A stretch of 64,000 bases of DNA from Isoetes taiwanensis (GCA_021234155.1 JAJEKV010000005.1:23513584-23577583); one strand, 5' to 3'; shown: positions 45,765 through 57,636, counted from the first letter of the stretch. The notes: generated by a model not told the origin, from the letters alone. Numbers and translations: made by a program.

Positions 45765-45934
45765 CCCCCTGGAACCCCCTGTTATTTTGCTACATATTGA
45801 CATCAAGATTGGTTCCAAACCACAAAACGTGCTATAGAGAAATTAAATTATAGGTACATGTATGCATGCAGCCTTGCTTTGATCTGTAGCTTTATACTAG
45901 CCCCCTGGAACCCCCTGTTATTTTGCTACATATT
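45765..45934. repeat. Perfect 34-bp direct repeat, 136 bp apart
   Basis: The same 34 bases, beginning ccccctggaaccccctgtta and ending gctacatatt, occur at 45,765-45,798 and 45,901-45,934 without a difference. It is too long for a normal target-site duplication. A recent small duplication is more likely. Confidence 0.85.
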
Positions 45935-46234
45935 CAATCTGAAAATCAAGTGTGGAGGTCAGAATCAAACTCCAATCAAGCAAGCCGGTTCTTCTTCAAA
46001 GCAAACAATCGCTTCTTCGCCTTAAAGCCCTCGAATTTTCCTTCTGTCGAAAAGCCCCTTTTGTAAATCCCCTGTTCTGTTGCGTTCTTGATCAATTCCA
46101 TTCAATTCTCTGTCTTTTTGTTTCCCAGATGCGTTCTTGGCCTTAAGCAAGGCTATTCGGCAGGTTTAGAACATGATTGCACAATTAGTTTGGCCGAATC
46201 GATCGGATCTTGGCGTTCACAGGTTTAGGGTTCT

Positions 46235-47545
46235 TGACAATTTTCAATGATATATCCCACAGGCAAGTTTAGATCTGGCAGCTCAAGGTATATAAGGAAA
46301 ACAAAAGCTTAATTTATAATTATTGCGTGCAATATCCACGTGGGATTTGGTACCTCCACCGCCCCACACGCCCGGTGTTCCCCGCAGCATGGAGAGATTA
46401 GCTGGGGAGCAAATAGGCTTTTTTTTTTTTTTGGGGGGAATAGGATTTTTTTTTTTTTTTTACCCCATGGGCTATGGCACGTTTCCCAAGGAAGCAAATA
46501 TGAGGGCCAAGATAAATGAATTTTTCAATTTTCTTTTTATCAATGGAAAATCTCATGCTCTAGAAGATTCTGAAATCTTTTTTTGCAATTGGGCATTTTC
46601 AATTTTGGCTTCAAAAAAGGCTCAAAAGGGAAGTGATGTGGCATGTGAGAAGGATGACATGGCAAGGTAGGGGTGACATGGCAGATAAGAATGGTGACAT
46701 GTCAATCAACTTGGCTTAGAATATTTTTTCTAGTCAAAACCTCAAGTGATGTGGACATGATGTGTGTGACATGTGGATGGTGATGTGGAGGTGCTAATGA
46801 TGATGTGGCAAGGTGATGTGTCACCTTATGGATGTAATTTCAAGGCCTTTAACAAAAATTTGAAGTATGAATATGGAGATAAGGGCATGACATGGCATGA
46901 CAAGAGGGGTGATGTGTGTGATGACTTGGCATTTCAAATGTACTTTCCATGGGTCAATTTTGGTAAAAATGCAAATCATTGGCATTTCCTTAGGCAACCT
47001 TGACTTTTGGATGTTTCCTTTAGGGATCTTATGATTCTCTCTCTTCTTTGACTTTGATGGATGGAATGTTGACCCTTGACCACATGTATGACCAAGTCAA
47101 GTGAGGTTTAGAACTTTGAATGATGTGGAAGTGGTATGATAAGTGTGTGGCATGTGAATGGTTCTTGAAAGTGTAGTTTTGACTAGAAAAAATCTTCAAA
47201 GCCAAATTTGACTTGGAAATGCCTTGTAGGCATGGAATTCAAGATTCTATGGGTATTTCATGATGGTAGAGAGTATGGGAGATGTGGAATGGGAATCAAA
47301 GTGCACAATGATGCCAAGAACTCAAATGATTACATATCAAGAGATCTTCTAGGGGTCTTCTTCTTTTTGCTTGATTCTCCTTTTGCCTCATTTGTGTGAC
47401 CTGAGTCAATTGTCCTCACCTTGCTCTTCAAGCCTTCAATGTATGCCAATAAGGCATTCTTCTTATGCCTTAAAACTCAGATCAAAGTGTAAGGATTAGA
47501 TTCAAAATGTGCCTTGCTCTTCCATGCTGCCATATCATGGCAGCA
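46235..47545 (-). mobile_element. 5' LTR of element B
   Basis: Read on the minus strand it begins tgctgccatgatatggcagca (47,545-47,525) and ends near ctgtgggatatatc (about 46,250). It carries tctagtcaaaac, cccacgtgg-type and gggcgtgtggggcgg-type motifs like the other LTRs. Long T runs at 46,420-46,460 are present. The left flank of the LTR start is the end of the Penelope-like piece. Confidence 0.75.
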
Positions 47546-47648
47546 GATGGCTAACCCCCACTGTCACAGTAGGGGTTATGCCACATCCCATATTATATAC
47601 GCCATTTTTTCAGAAAAAACCTTAAATTAAGTTAGAAATATACCTCCA

Positions 47649-48086
47649 TTAATATGGTTTCAGAAATTGGAGTAGTATGATCGTATCATATTGTAATCCA
47701 GGGAAAATGCCGTTTTGTATATATTTGTACACTCCCTTCCTTAGACCTCTTCTATCGAAGCCATTTTCTTCAAAAATCTGGATTAGTTGCTTGATGTCTT
47801 TAGCCGCAGCCCTGGGACATGAATGGACGTACATGTAGGGCAATATTATTTGTGATACAATGACGTTTCTGGCTTGGTAATACGGTCTGCAGCTGTTAGC
47901 ATGAACAAATTTGAGTGCCTTGAATGGCAGGATATCCCTCTTGTCATATTTAGTGGTCTGATATATGCCATTCGCTTTGCTGAGTATTTCAATTGTCATG
48001 TTCAAAAAGTTTACTCCGGTGAGTTGGTATAGGCCTAGTAATGCCAAAATAAATGTGCATTTGGTCATGGGTTTAAACCTTGCCAA
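47649..48086 (-). pseudogene. Penelope-like reverse transcriptase, thumb/C-terminal piece
   Basis: A frame of 145 residues contains TTKYDKRDILPFKALKFVHA, SCRPYYQARNVIVSQI and AAAKDIKQLIQIFEENGF. This pattern (D-K-R, then a basic S-x-R-P...I-I-S-Q, then IxxL...NGF) is how I remember the segment just after the RT core in Penelope-like elements. No GIY-YIG endonuclease is visible afterwards. The RT core expected upstream is missing, replaced by the foldback element at 48,262-49,090. The assignment is from memory of the family and needs a profile search. Confidence 0.45.
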
Positions 48087-48261
48087 TGTATGTTTATCTT
48101 TGGGAGTTGGTTACTGGGGTTATACGATGATGATCTCCGACGTGGTAGAACTTAAAAGCCTATACGTGTCCTCTACTTTGGCTGCCGCAAGGCAGTGGGA
48201 TAAGCTAGCTAGTCTGTACAAGATTAGTCTAGTATGGACCTTAAACAAAGTAAGGTGCCCT

Positions 48262-49090
48262 ACGTAACCCCCCGTGTGAATATGCACCCAAACCAAAGGG
48301 GATTTTAATTTAAATGTGTTAAATGCAATGGTTTGTGTTGATAATGTCAATGGTAGTTGTGTGTTGATTGCTATATTAAAAAAAATTTTGGGCCCTTCGG
48401 GCCCTAACAAAAGCAAACATAGATAAACTTTAAGGGCCTAAATCGTTAAACAACCTACTCGTATGAACAAAAGTTTAGTAAAACTAATGGCAACGACATT
48501 TGCCAATACTTGGAGCTTGTGCTTTTAGTCTCAATTTGCTAGAAGAGCCACTTAGAAATGAGAAGCTTCCTATTACGAAATGTAAATATGAAGCCAAGGC
48601 AGCCATGAACGTTTCTCTTTCCAACCTTTTGTATACACTAAACATCCCCTTTATTCTACCGGTGAATAAGTTACAATTTTTCTTTTGAAATCAAACTAAA
48701 TAATGTTCATGACCATCTTCCATGAATAGATAAATTTAAACAGCAGGTTCCCATGCTCCCTATTTTGGGAGAGGAAGTAGATGAAAAGGAAGCTTGGTAT
48801 AGTCTATCATTGGATCCAGATGTAATTTCTAGAACTAGCACAATGCCACAATAGATGTTGTCACATGTTGCTATTTATTCACACCTCTTTGTAGTGTATT
48901 AACATCCAAGATATAAAAATTAAATCCCCCAACACATAACAACCATTGACATTAACAACCAACACATAACTACCATTGACATTAATTAACACAACCATTG
49001 GGTCCAACACATTTAAATTAAAATCCCCCTTCAACCCCCTTTGGTTTGGGTGCATATTCATACGGGGGGTGAAGTAGGGCAGGGAGAGCT
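48262..49090. mobile_element. Foldback element with long inverted repeats
   Basis: The left arm (48,262-48,372) and right arm (48,915-49,090) are inverted copies: gccctac, accccccgt(g/a)tgaatatgcaccc, aaaccaaaggggg, attttaatttaaatgtgtt and caatggt...gtcaatggtagtt. The right arm has an internal duplication. The middle of about 540 bp has no ORF. This is a non-autonomous inverted-repeat transposon. No convincing target duplication was seen. Confidence 0.75.
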
Positions 49091-49264
49091 GTTGGATAGG
49101 CATATTCACCCCTTATTCCTTAATCTACACCGTACATAAAGTTTCTCGTGTATGGGATATGCAAGTACAAAATTTGCTATACTGTATAACAAGATTTGCA
49201 AAATACTATAAGATTTCAAGCGGAATACTATATGGTGTTGACATCATATATAGATCCTACCATC

Positions 49265-50008
49265 CAGTTAGATAGTGCCATGTGCATTAGTGATCCAGCA
49301 GTAGTCCTTTTTATGTGCCTTGTATATGCCAAGTAGATACAGTAAATTTTCAGACTCAAATTCTATGTATGGTAGAATTTTTTGCATTTCATTCTTTACT
49401 TTCTAAATGATAGCAATTTGGTCAGTGTCCACATTTCTAAAGTCTCTGCTGTTAAGTCTGTTATGTGCCATCTCACGTATATGTTTAGGGCAAATGAAAG
49501 TTGGGTTGTTGGTGGCCTTATCTACTCCAGCCACATATAAGTACTTGCTTAGCCATTCAAGGCTTTTGATAACTTGTACATCATTTAGAGGAAGTTTTCT
49601 AGTTACATCCCTTTTGAATGCAACCTTAATATCTTCAGATGCTTTTTTAATAACGAGATCTGTCACGGCCATTTTGTCTTCATCAGAAATGTGTGGATAT
49701 GTGAACTTACGCAATTCAAATATCATTTCTATGCTCATCTTCACTTCTGTCTCAAATTCGTCCCACACCAAACTTTTATTTGGAATATGGTTTAGACCTT
49801 GCTGCAATATATTTCTGAGGTGTTTGTTATGTATCACATTAATGTTTGTGGTCCTAATGTGACCAATATCCATGTCTATAAACTTCTTTAGCTGTGGAAT
49901 CGAGTAGCGGCAAACCTCCTTACTTTCTTGGGCAAATATGTAAAATGGTTTATAACACAGATCTCTCATGTTTTCTGTATATTTCCAAGAGAACATAGTG
50001 TTGCTCAT
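49265..50008 (-). pseudogene. Penelope-like reverse transcriptase, N-terminal piece
   Basis: A frame of 201 residues (50,008-49,403) has FIDMDIGHIRTTNINVIHNK, LRNILQQGLNHIP and AGVDKATNNPTFICPKHI. After one in-frame TAG it continues with MQKILPYIEFESENLLYLLG and IYKAHKK (to about 49,270). These blocks resemble the N-terminal and first RT motifs of Penelope-like elements (x-DKAxNN-x-FIC, then P-Y-hydrophobic...K-x-HK). The catalytic core is absent. An intact copy would copy RNA at nicked or telomeric DNA ends. The family call is moderately supported and could be a related retroelement. Confidence 0.5.
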
Positions 50009-50648
50009 AATATCAGTCCCTATATCTCCAAGTATATCTATCGTAGCTTTATAAACTATTTTTGGTAAACATATCTCGTCTAATATTTTGGATAAGAATG
50101 TACAGTGAACTATTTTTTTCTTCTGTTTTGTACCACACTCTCTCAGGTGAAGTCTGCCTAAGGCATCTCTTTGAATTTTTTAAGATTTCTGCATGACACA
50201 GATAAATCCAAAACATATGTTAGTTCTAAACTATGCAGAGGTGAGCTGTATTTTGTTAGATTCAGACCTTATGATTTATATCATGGATGGTCCAGGTTAC
50301 TGGAAATGGAAGGCCGCGTGGCATAGAATGATTTCATAAGTTATGAATCATTGGTATCCTAAATTGTCCATCTGAACATGGTGAGAATTCCTTCTTTTTG
50401 ATCAATATCATATAAACAAGCATATTATGCACGAGAGTAAATACATAATTTTGCATACAGATTTGAATCATACCTTATAAATCATAGTCCAACTTTTGTG
50501 CTGTTCGACTAGCTGTCTTGTAGTCTTTGGTGCTATCCCCTTTGGTGACTGAGTGTCCCATGTTGCCGGGTGTTTCAAGACCTTCAACAGTAGTGTTATC
50601 AGATTTATCAGACTTAGATGAAGCAGGAAATACCGTGAGTCTTGGAGG

Positions 50649-51590
50649 TCATTGATTTTGACGCTTTAAATAGAAATCATCTCGTTTCATTTTAGGATAG
50701 ACCATGTGTCCTTTTTGGGCCAGCATTAGTAAATCACTTTTGACACATTTCTTGTCAAAGAATCTAGAGTTAACTTCTAGTTTAACCCTAGTTTTCTTCA
50801 TTTTGATCATCCTGTAAGCAGTTGCCTTTGCCTGATATGCTTCCTCCTGGGTTATGCCTCCAAGTATCAGCCATACCTCTTCACTTATGGGTGCGAGTGC
50901 CCCAAAGTTTTTTGTTCTCCACAATGCGATTACATAGAAGCCCATGGCTTTCCACTAGCCTGCTGGGTACAATGGGAAATTTTAAACAGTTTTTTAGTGT
51001 AAACTTGAATTCCACACCTGTATTACTACTGCCTTGTGATGTATTGGGCTGTAGCATAACTTTATCCTCTTTGGTTAGGAGACTCATTCCAAAAATGTCA
51101 TCATCAGCCTCAGGATCTTTAGCCTTTACCACAGGATTTACTAACCTGATCACCTCTTCTTCTTTTCCATGCGTGTTTTTTAACCCGTTAGCATCCTCAA
51201 GTGCAGTAATGCCAATAATGAATTCTTTGGCCAGCTCATCTTCTGTTTTTGTCCAGTTATATATCTTTTGAGCCAAGTTGTCATATAGCTCATAAATGAA
51301 TGGTACGACATCCTCTTCCTTATCTGAAAGTTTGTTGATAGAAGGTAGAAGAAGAATCCATTCACTAAATCCAAGGTGAGATACAGCAGAGTACTGATCT
51401 GGACCCTTAATAGCTTCCTTTTCCAATATGATTTCGTGTACCTTCATGTTCTTGATGCAATAGATAATGGTTTGTACAGCCTGATTTGGGCATTCAATCC
51501 TGTTTTTATCATACCCAATAGCTATTAATTCATTGTTCCATGTTGGTGGAATGACCTCATATTCCTCCTCATCATATGCATCCTGCAGTT
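50649..51590 (-). CDS. Unidentified minus-strand coding region
   Basis: An open frame enters from an AG acceptor near 51,590 (DAYDEEEYEVIPPTWNNELI) and runs to 50,881 (SEWILLLPSINKLSDKEEDV, DELAKEFIIGITALEDANGL). A second frame overlaps and runs to 50,649 (EVWLILGGITQEEAYQAKAT, KCVKSDLLMLAQKGHMVYPK). A frameshift or an unrecognised intron joins them near 50,940. I recognise no domain. It lies just upstream of the Penelope-like pieces on the same strand and could be an N-terminal ORF of that element or an independent gene. Confidence 0.35.
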
Positions 51591-52559
51591 TGTTCCATAT
51601 ATTCCAAGTATAGATCAGTAAAAATCTTTACCATATTCAATACATAATTTATTTATCATCTTTAAGTAGCAACTTATGGCTGTTAAAAAGCTCTGGCCAT
51701 ATAGCAACAGGGTGAGAAATATCATTAGATATACTAATGAGATGAAGTTCCTAAAAAAACCCGGTTTGAACTAGTATCCCTAGACTAGACATCTGCCTTG
51801 GTCAATCCCTTGGCAGTATTATCATCCTACGACTAGTTAGAGCACTTCTAGTCTAGTATCTCATCACCCATAACCTTTATTTTGTTCCTTTAGTATATGA
51901 TATTTGACGTATGCCATCTTTTCTGTTATGCCTAAAGCTTCCAGTCATTTTCCTTTAATCCTGTTGTCTTGTTCCTTTTTTCCTTTTTGTGCTCAAAGCC
52001 AGCATTAGATTTATATCTCTATATATTCTTACATTCTTATCCATACAGGTTCATCTATGCATAAACCTTGGATCAGTTAGATATCTTGAATAGACATTAT
52101 ATAGTTATATTTTAAATTAAAGGTCTTAGATGCACCACAATATTGTGGTCAACCACCATTTTTCATATTTAATGTACATTCAGATTAGTCATATAGGCAG
52201 CCAACCAATCTCGCCTTTTTAGATATGTATATCCATTAACATTTATGTTAATGACTTCAAATATTCAATGGTTACGAAGTCTTTCAGCCTGTTATAGATC
52301 AGGTAGACTATTGAAGATATAATATGGACTCATATTTCCATTAATACGAATAGATTAAACGTTTTGACAACACTTGTACAAACTAAAAGTTCTCATATAT
52401 ATACGATACCGAGAGCCTTGTCATATTTATCATGAAGCTATTCTATTTATCACAGTGATATACAAAATTAGGAAAGCATATTGCAGCAATATTGTTCTGC
52501 CACATTATGCATTTTTTACAGCAGAAAGATATCTTAGCATATCACATAACAAAATAAAA

Positions 52560-52735
52560 AGGTCTTAAAAATAGAGAACTCCCTGTTTTTGATTAATGGT
52601 AGCGTCTGCATTTTCCTTGAGTTGGCTATTTCCAGTTTTTCCATTGACTCCACCTCCATCCATGCTAAGTAAAACTTCAAAAGCATAAGACACAATAGAA
52701 GGAAAACCCCGTACCTGCAGCCAATCAATACCTTG
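52560..52735 (-). CDS. Possible exon of the same unidentified locus
   Basis: After an acceptor near 52,715 the minus strand reads VRGFPSIVSYAFEVLLSMDG, GGVNGKTGNSQLKEN and ATINQKQGVLYF before a stop. Composition is coding-like and the acceptor is good, but the partner exons are uncertain. Confidence 0.3.
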
Positions 52736-53439
52736 TTAGCGTGATGACAGTAACAAGGCAAGGGCCAAAAGGTACAATGGGGTTTTCAGTTTATAACTGA
52801 TCATCCATTGTGCCTAATGCCCGTTAGTAAAACATAGCAATAAAGAAAGGAAGAGTGAGAATTTGCATCAGCAACAATTATGTAATAAACAATCATTAAT
52901 ACCTTATTCCAGTATCTATTCAATACTTTTAAATTCCTCTTTTAGGATGCTTTACATTAGTTCTCTCTTTTCTTTGAATAGATGCTTTAAACTAAGCAGA
53001 ACTCTGTGTTGACTTTATTGTAACGACATTTTTTATCTGTTAAAGCAGAATAAAGGATATTTTAATCTTCACGATTTCTATGTGAAGTTTGTATATCAGC
53101 ACTAGCCTGAATTTAAATCATGGATGCTCATCACCTTCTTGTATTCTGTGGAACAGTAAAAACAGCCATTTATTAAGCATAATATAAATGGCGAGCTCAA
53201 GCAATGCTTACCCATGAGTTGTAGGGCCTTATCTTATTTCTGTTATGCCTATAACTCAGGGCTTTGGTCAGATTATTTTAGACTGAAATATGCCTTAGAA
53301 TGAATCATTAGTCCATGTCATATGCCCTGTAAGCTGTATTATCCTATACAAGCCGTAATGACATGTATTCTTAAAAATTTAGGAAGGAATTTAGATTTAT
53401 TCTGCTACAATATGAACAACCAATATATTAAATATGAGA

Positions 53440-53751
53440 AATGAGCTTCAAAGAACCTGGTATTCTTCTGGTTCTTCATTATACTCTTGTGTTTCCCTAA
53501 CATTTTGAGCGGATACGAAATCCTCTTAGCGTTTTCCTCCATAAGCTTTGTTTCCTTTCTGAAATCCAGATCTCTCTATAGTTAAAGCTTCTTTTGTTTC
53601 CAAAGCCTCCCCTGTAACTCCTTGAATCCATAGAACTATCAGTGTGCTGTGCATCTAAGGCGCATCCTTCAAATTCTTGCCTAAGAATTTCTTCTTTTAA
53701 CCATTCTTCATCTGACCCAGATGTTTCGTATCCGTCAGAATCAAATCCCAT
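53440..53751 (-). CDS. Possible first exon of the same unidentified locus
   Basis: ATG at 53,751 gives MGFDSDGYETSGSDEEWLKE and SYRGGFGNKRSFNYRE. Homology-like composition then continues in another frame (SGFQKGNKAYGGKR, then after TAA DFVSAQNVRETQEYNEEPEE) to a GT donor near 53,452. It is rich in glycine, arginine and aromatic residues, like an RGG-type RNA-binding tail. No family is assigned. Two frame problems suggest decay or indels. Confidence 0.35.
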
Positions 53752-54486
53752 GATTTGGGTGCTGTCACAAAATATGCTTTATCAGCCCTTTATTGCTGTG
53801 GTCAAGCTGAATCTAGCCAAATCTGTCAGCCTCCATCCCATCGCTTTGGGGTTCCTAAGACCTAGCTTTGTGTTTTTAGGGTATTCTAGGGCGAATAATC
53901 AATTTAATTTTGCATCTTTTTCATTTTTTCTTTAAACTATTGAAAACCTATTTTCCATGTTTAATGCCGACCACCTCACCTTAATATTTATATGTGGTAA
54001 ACATAAACCTTAAACCTTTAGCTACTAGGATCTAAGTTTTTTCAAGGAATTTTTTTTTTTTTTAAAACTTAGTATATCTCCAAATACTTACATTGCCCCA
54101 TAGTTTATAAATGTTAATCTCTGTGGTCTCCTTAGATTGAACTCTCTCTGGTGTCATTTATTTATGATCAATACTTCTGTATTACTTTTATACATAATTC
54201 CTCAAACCCAGGCCATGCCCAAACTGAATTTTGTAGTTCTAAGTTCGTATTGATTTCTGTATGCATCACCACCATTGATCATGATGCATTTTAGTTTTTA
54301 ATTAAAAAAAAAAAAAAAAAAAAACATCTCAATTCTTTTGTCATGTATTAATCATACAGCTAATAAATCTTATAAATCTTTCCTTCTTTCACATGGCATT
54401 ATGTTTCTGAACATCGTGATTATTGATATAAACCTTGGCGTGATAAAATGTTGAAAGTCTAGCCTGGTGGTACAACTATTGTGTCA
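53752..54486. other. AT-rich intergenic DNA
   Basis: No gene is seen. It contains poly(T) at 54,048-54,063 and poly(A) at 54,304-54,324. It lies between the 5' end of the unidentified locus and the 3' end of the amylase gene. Confidence 0.4.
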
Positions 54487-57400
54487 TTAATATAAAGATC
54501 GGATGCTTTCCCATACAGCATATCCAGATCCAGAAGTAATAACTTTCCACTTTGATGGGTCGGGACACCAATCTCTATCCCCCAACTTCACACAAACACT
54601 CTCGCCAATTGTTGCTACATAGATGTCTGATGCTTCAGTTATGGTAATTGAAGACCGGCTATGTATGCCATGTTTCTTCCGAATTGCTATCTGTACAATT
54701 TAAAGAATGTCAGACAACCAACAAAAATAAGAGATTTCATTCATCACAACTAATGCTTATTTGGTACCAAATTCATGATTGCATCATGGACCACATTCCC
54801 CCATTCAAAGAAGTGGTCGTAAAAGACTGTTGGTTGTCCAGGATGTGTCAAAATGTATGCATAGCCCTGCCAAACCAACAGAAAAGTCCACTTGTATTTT
54901 TCCACTTAACGTCACACCAAATCTATACAAACAACAAGGCGAAGCTTACCTTCAAAATATGCTCAGAAGGAAAAGGCCAGTGCCGCTGCAAAGGAGTCTA
55001 GTCAGCCTTGATTTAGATGAAATAAAGGACCTAGCATTATTGGTAACAGAAAATAGTAGCCTCAACTTTAAATTGGATACAAGGCCAACAATTTAATCAT
55101 ATGCAACCATATGCAATAACTTCTGTCAACTGATAATAGCAATGCTTGAGAGATACATATCACCAACTTAGACTGATATCCTCAATGTAATTGATTGGAT
55201 GGCAGGTTACAGAAGCTTGAAATCCATTTCTATAGGCAAAATAAACAATAACATGCCTGGAAAATTACTAGCATATCCTCCTCAATAGTGACTGCATAAC
55301 CAAGCTTTCTGATCATGTCAATGTCAGAAATGCTCATGAGCTTAACGTATTAAATGGAACTATGAATGCGTTAATGATTTTATCCCCCCAAAACCATGGA
55401 CATTATTTTATCATTATGACCCTTATATTTTGTGAATTGCATGATGTCCAACCGTGATTCAACCACCCTCTATGGCTACAAGATCCAAAATGGTCATAAT
55501 TAGCAAAACCCTGGATCATCTTGCACAAAGTTGAAGCAAAACGTTACCGTTCCCAGAACAGTATGGGCTTGTAATGACTTGACCAATAGCTGTACAACTG
55601 GATTACATAGTGGTACTAAAATAGAATGTGTCTGGACTGGCTTTGACTTGCATTGAACCAAAAACTAAGCAGTAAAAGTACTAAAGAGGACATGATTGAT
55701 GTCATTATTTACTAACACAAAGATTCCAAGTCACCTGTGTTGATCCTGTATCGTGATTATCAATAAATGTTACTGCCCTAGATGGCCAGTAACCCAGTAC
55801 ACCTGATGGTCGACATTTACTGTCGCGCATACGCCACCATTCATTATTTACAACAGCCACCTAGAAATAAAATACAATTGTTGCATGCAACATGTAAAGG
55901 CACAGGAAAAGATGGAATAAGTCAGACGGAACAACGAAAAGAACCTGAAGAATGGCCTTTGTGGTGAAGTCAAATGCAGCTGCAAGCCCACCTGCTCCAT
56001 CTATCCAATCAACAGTTTTCTGCCGATGGTTATCTGCAACACATCACTATGCAAATGAAATCTAGATGATGAATTCCAAAAAGATGTGGATAAGACGTTT
56101 CACCTTGATTATATTCAAAGACAAAGTCATCACCATACTGGCAGTCGCTCCAATACTCTCCAACAGCAAAGTCTGGGTTCGTTAACTGGATATACTCCTT
56201 CACAAACCGTGGATGGTACCTGCTTTAGTAGCTCTATGATGAGTTACAAATTATGATTAGATGCACATTGTAAATTAAAAGTCGAACTGTACCCCTTAGC
56301 AAAATCAAAGCGGAAACCACTAAATCCAACATCTTCTCTTAGCCATTTGAGCCATTTGATAATATCATGGCGCACAAAGTCTTATTGTGTGGTCAATATT
56401 TGGTGCACCGTGGAAGACACATCCAGTTTTGGGATTACCTAAACAATGGCACTATTAGGTTTCAGGAACAGCACTTAAAGAGTTAATCCATCGATACTTA
56501 CAAGACCAGCAAAGGTGTCACAGGTGACGGCATGTTCATCCCAAGGCATAGACGTTCCATCATAACGATTAAAATATTCTCCTTTTCCTTGTGTGCTCCC
56601 AATTCGATGATTGACAACAACGTCAGCTAATGAGAGTAAACCATTTTGTTTTATTGTAGCAAGCAATTTTCGCAGTTCCTTCTCAGCACCATATGCGGAG
56701 TTGAGGCAGTACAGGTCAGTTGGAAGATATCCTGGATGTATAAAATTGTAGAATATTAATAGTTATAAGAATCATATATTTCTTTTATAACTTGTAATTG
56801 AGTAGCAACTTTGTAAAAGGGCTGCATAGGGTGTTCTCATAAACATTTGTAATCTCTGTAATGTCTACCTTCTGGTGCAAGTGAACTTGAGGCAGGAGGC
56901 AGCCAGAGTGCTGTAAAACCAGCTGATGCAAGCTCTGGCACTCTTTCTTCCAGAGAACGCCACCATTCCTTTTTCCAGGATTCCCAGTTAAATGCCTGAA
57001 ATTAATAGTTAGAGAGCACCAAAACATGGTCTTGAATGTACACAACCATTAATCCGATAAGCTCTTGACGCACATGTGGTAGTACGAACAATTTTACAGA
57101 CCCTACCAGATTTCAGACAGCACTTTAAATCAGGTTTGATTTACCTGGAAAAGTATTTCTTTCCCATTCTGAAGCACCGTTGCACCTACGCATACATAAT
57201 AAGATTGAAACAATTAACTGAGCTTCAAGCATGAAAATCACAAAGCTTACATTGAGGAGGGGCTAAAATGTCTTCTATGGGCGCTGTTGCCTGAAAGTAA
57301 CGAATTTCATGACTTTAGACAAGGATGAGAGACACAGCCCAAAACACCGTCGATTAATGTACCTCTGGCTTTCCCATCTCTTGTTGTCAAGAATAACAAC

Positions 57401-57636
57401 TGCTAAGCATATGAAGCAGCAGTGCTTACAGGAAACGCAAATTGCAATTGAAGATTATATCTTTTTTGACATTGCATCCTTTTTCGTGGATCAAATAACG
57501 CTTTTATGTTATATCGTATAAGCTTTTTCTCCACACCACACGCAATAGCTCGTGGGTGGGATCCATCGCAAAGTATAACCCGCCCTAAGTGTCCTCTACT
57601 TCTTTGTGTTGGTAATTCGTCGAACATGCTGACCAC
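54487..57636 (-). CDS. Plant alpha-amylase (GH13), twelve exons, exon 6 disturbed
   Basis: Exons, minus strand: 57,636-57,430, 57,290-57,251, 57,185-57,145, 56,995-56,869, 56,731-56,502, 56,438-56,293, 56,219-56,104, 56,033-55,945, 55,860-55,735, 54,985-54,950, 54,866-54,768 and 54,690-54,487. Phases fit and all have GT-AG ends. Motifs are [37 protein letters not shown] (nucleophile D), FAVGEYW (acid E), [13 protein letters not shown] (third D) and [20 protein letters not shown], with a C-terminal beta-domain ending [17 protein letters not shown] and [10 protein letters not shown] point to the cytosolic AMY2-type family rather than secreted or plastid forms. The core is about 417 residues. 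The 69-residue basic exon 1 is uncertain. In exon 6 one base seems missing at the acceptor and one extra base lies before [10 protein letters not shown], giving a stop (TAA) between. Hydrolyses alpha-1,4 bonds of starch. Confidence 0.85.

Larger units (their letters stand above)
44446..46234 (-). other. Leader of element B, with inserted tRNA-like sequence
   Basis: This is noncoding leader, similar to those of A and C near gag (ggaggttctaaaccactgagg on the minus strand). It contains a tRNA-like pol III promoter (45,578-45,665) and a perfect 34-bp direct repeat (45,765 and 45,901). The part from 45,300 to 45,950 has no match in the other leaders, so it may be a nested insertion. Confidence 0.5.
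39206..47545 (-). mobile_element. Ty3/gypsy element B, longest copy in the window
   Basis: On the minus strand: 5' LTR (47,545 to about 46,235), leader (to 44,445), gag, protease, additional RNase H, reverse transcriptase, native RNase H, integrase (to 39,312), then a 3' UTR that is cut by a LINE at about 39,205. A matching minus-strand LTR lies at 29,906-31,184, which suggests that about 8 kb, including the H3-like cluster, was inserted inside its 3' UTR. It is the best reference here for what elements A and C have lost. Confidence 0.8.

Noticed and set aside
50649-50945. Resemblance to ribosomal protein uL16 (GGITQEEAYQAKATAYRM)
   Set aside because: Only a short helix-like stretch is similar. 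The glycine-rich and basic motifs of uL16 are absent, so I did not assign it.
55262-55345. Coding-like minus-strand stretch [20 protein letters not shown] inside an amylase intron
   Set aside because: It does not match amylase at that position and has no clean exon borders. The neighbouring exons join in phase without it.
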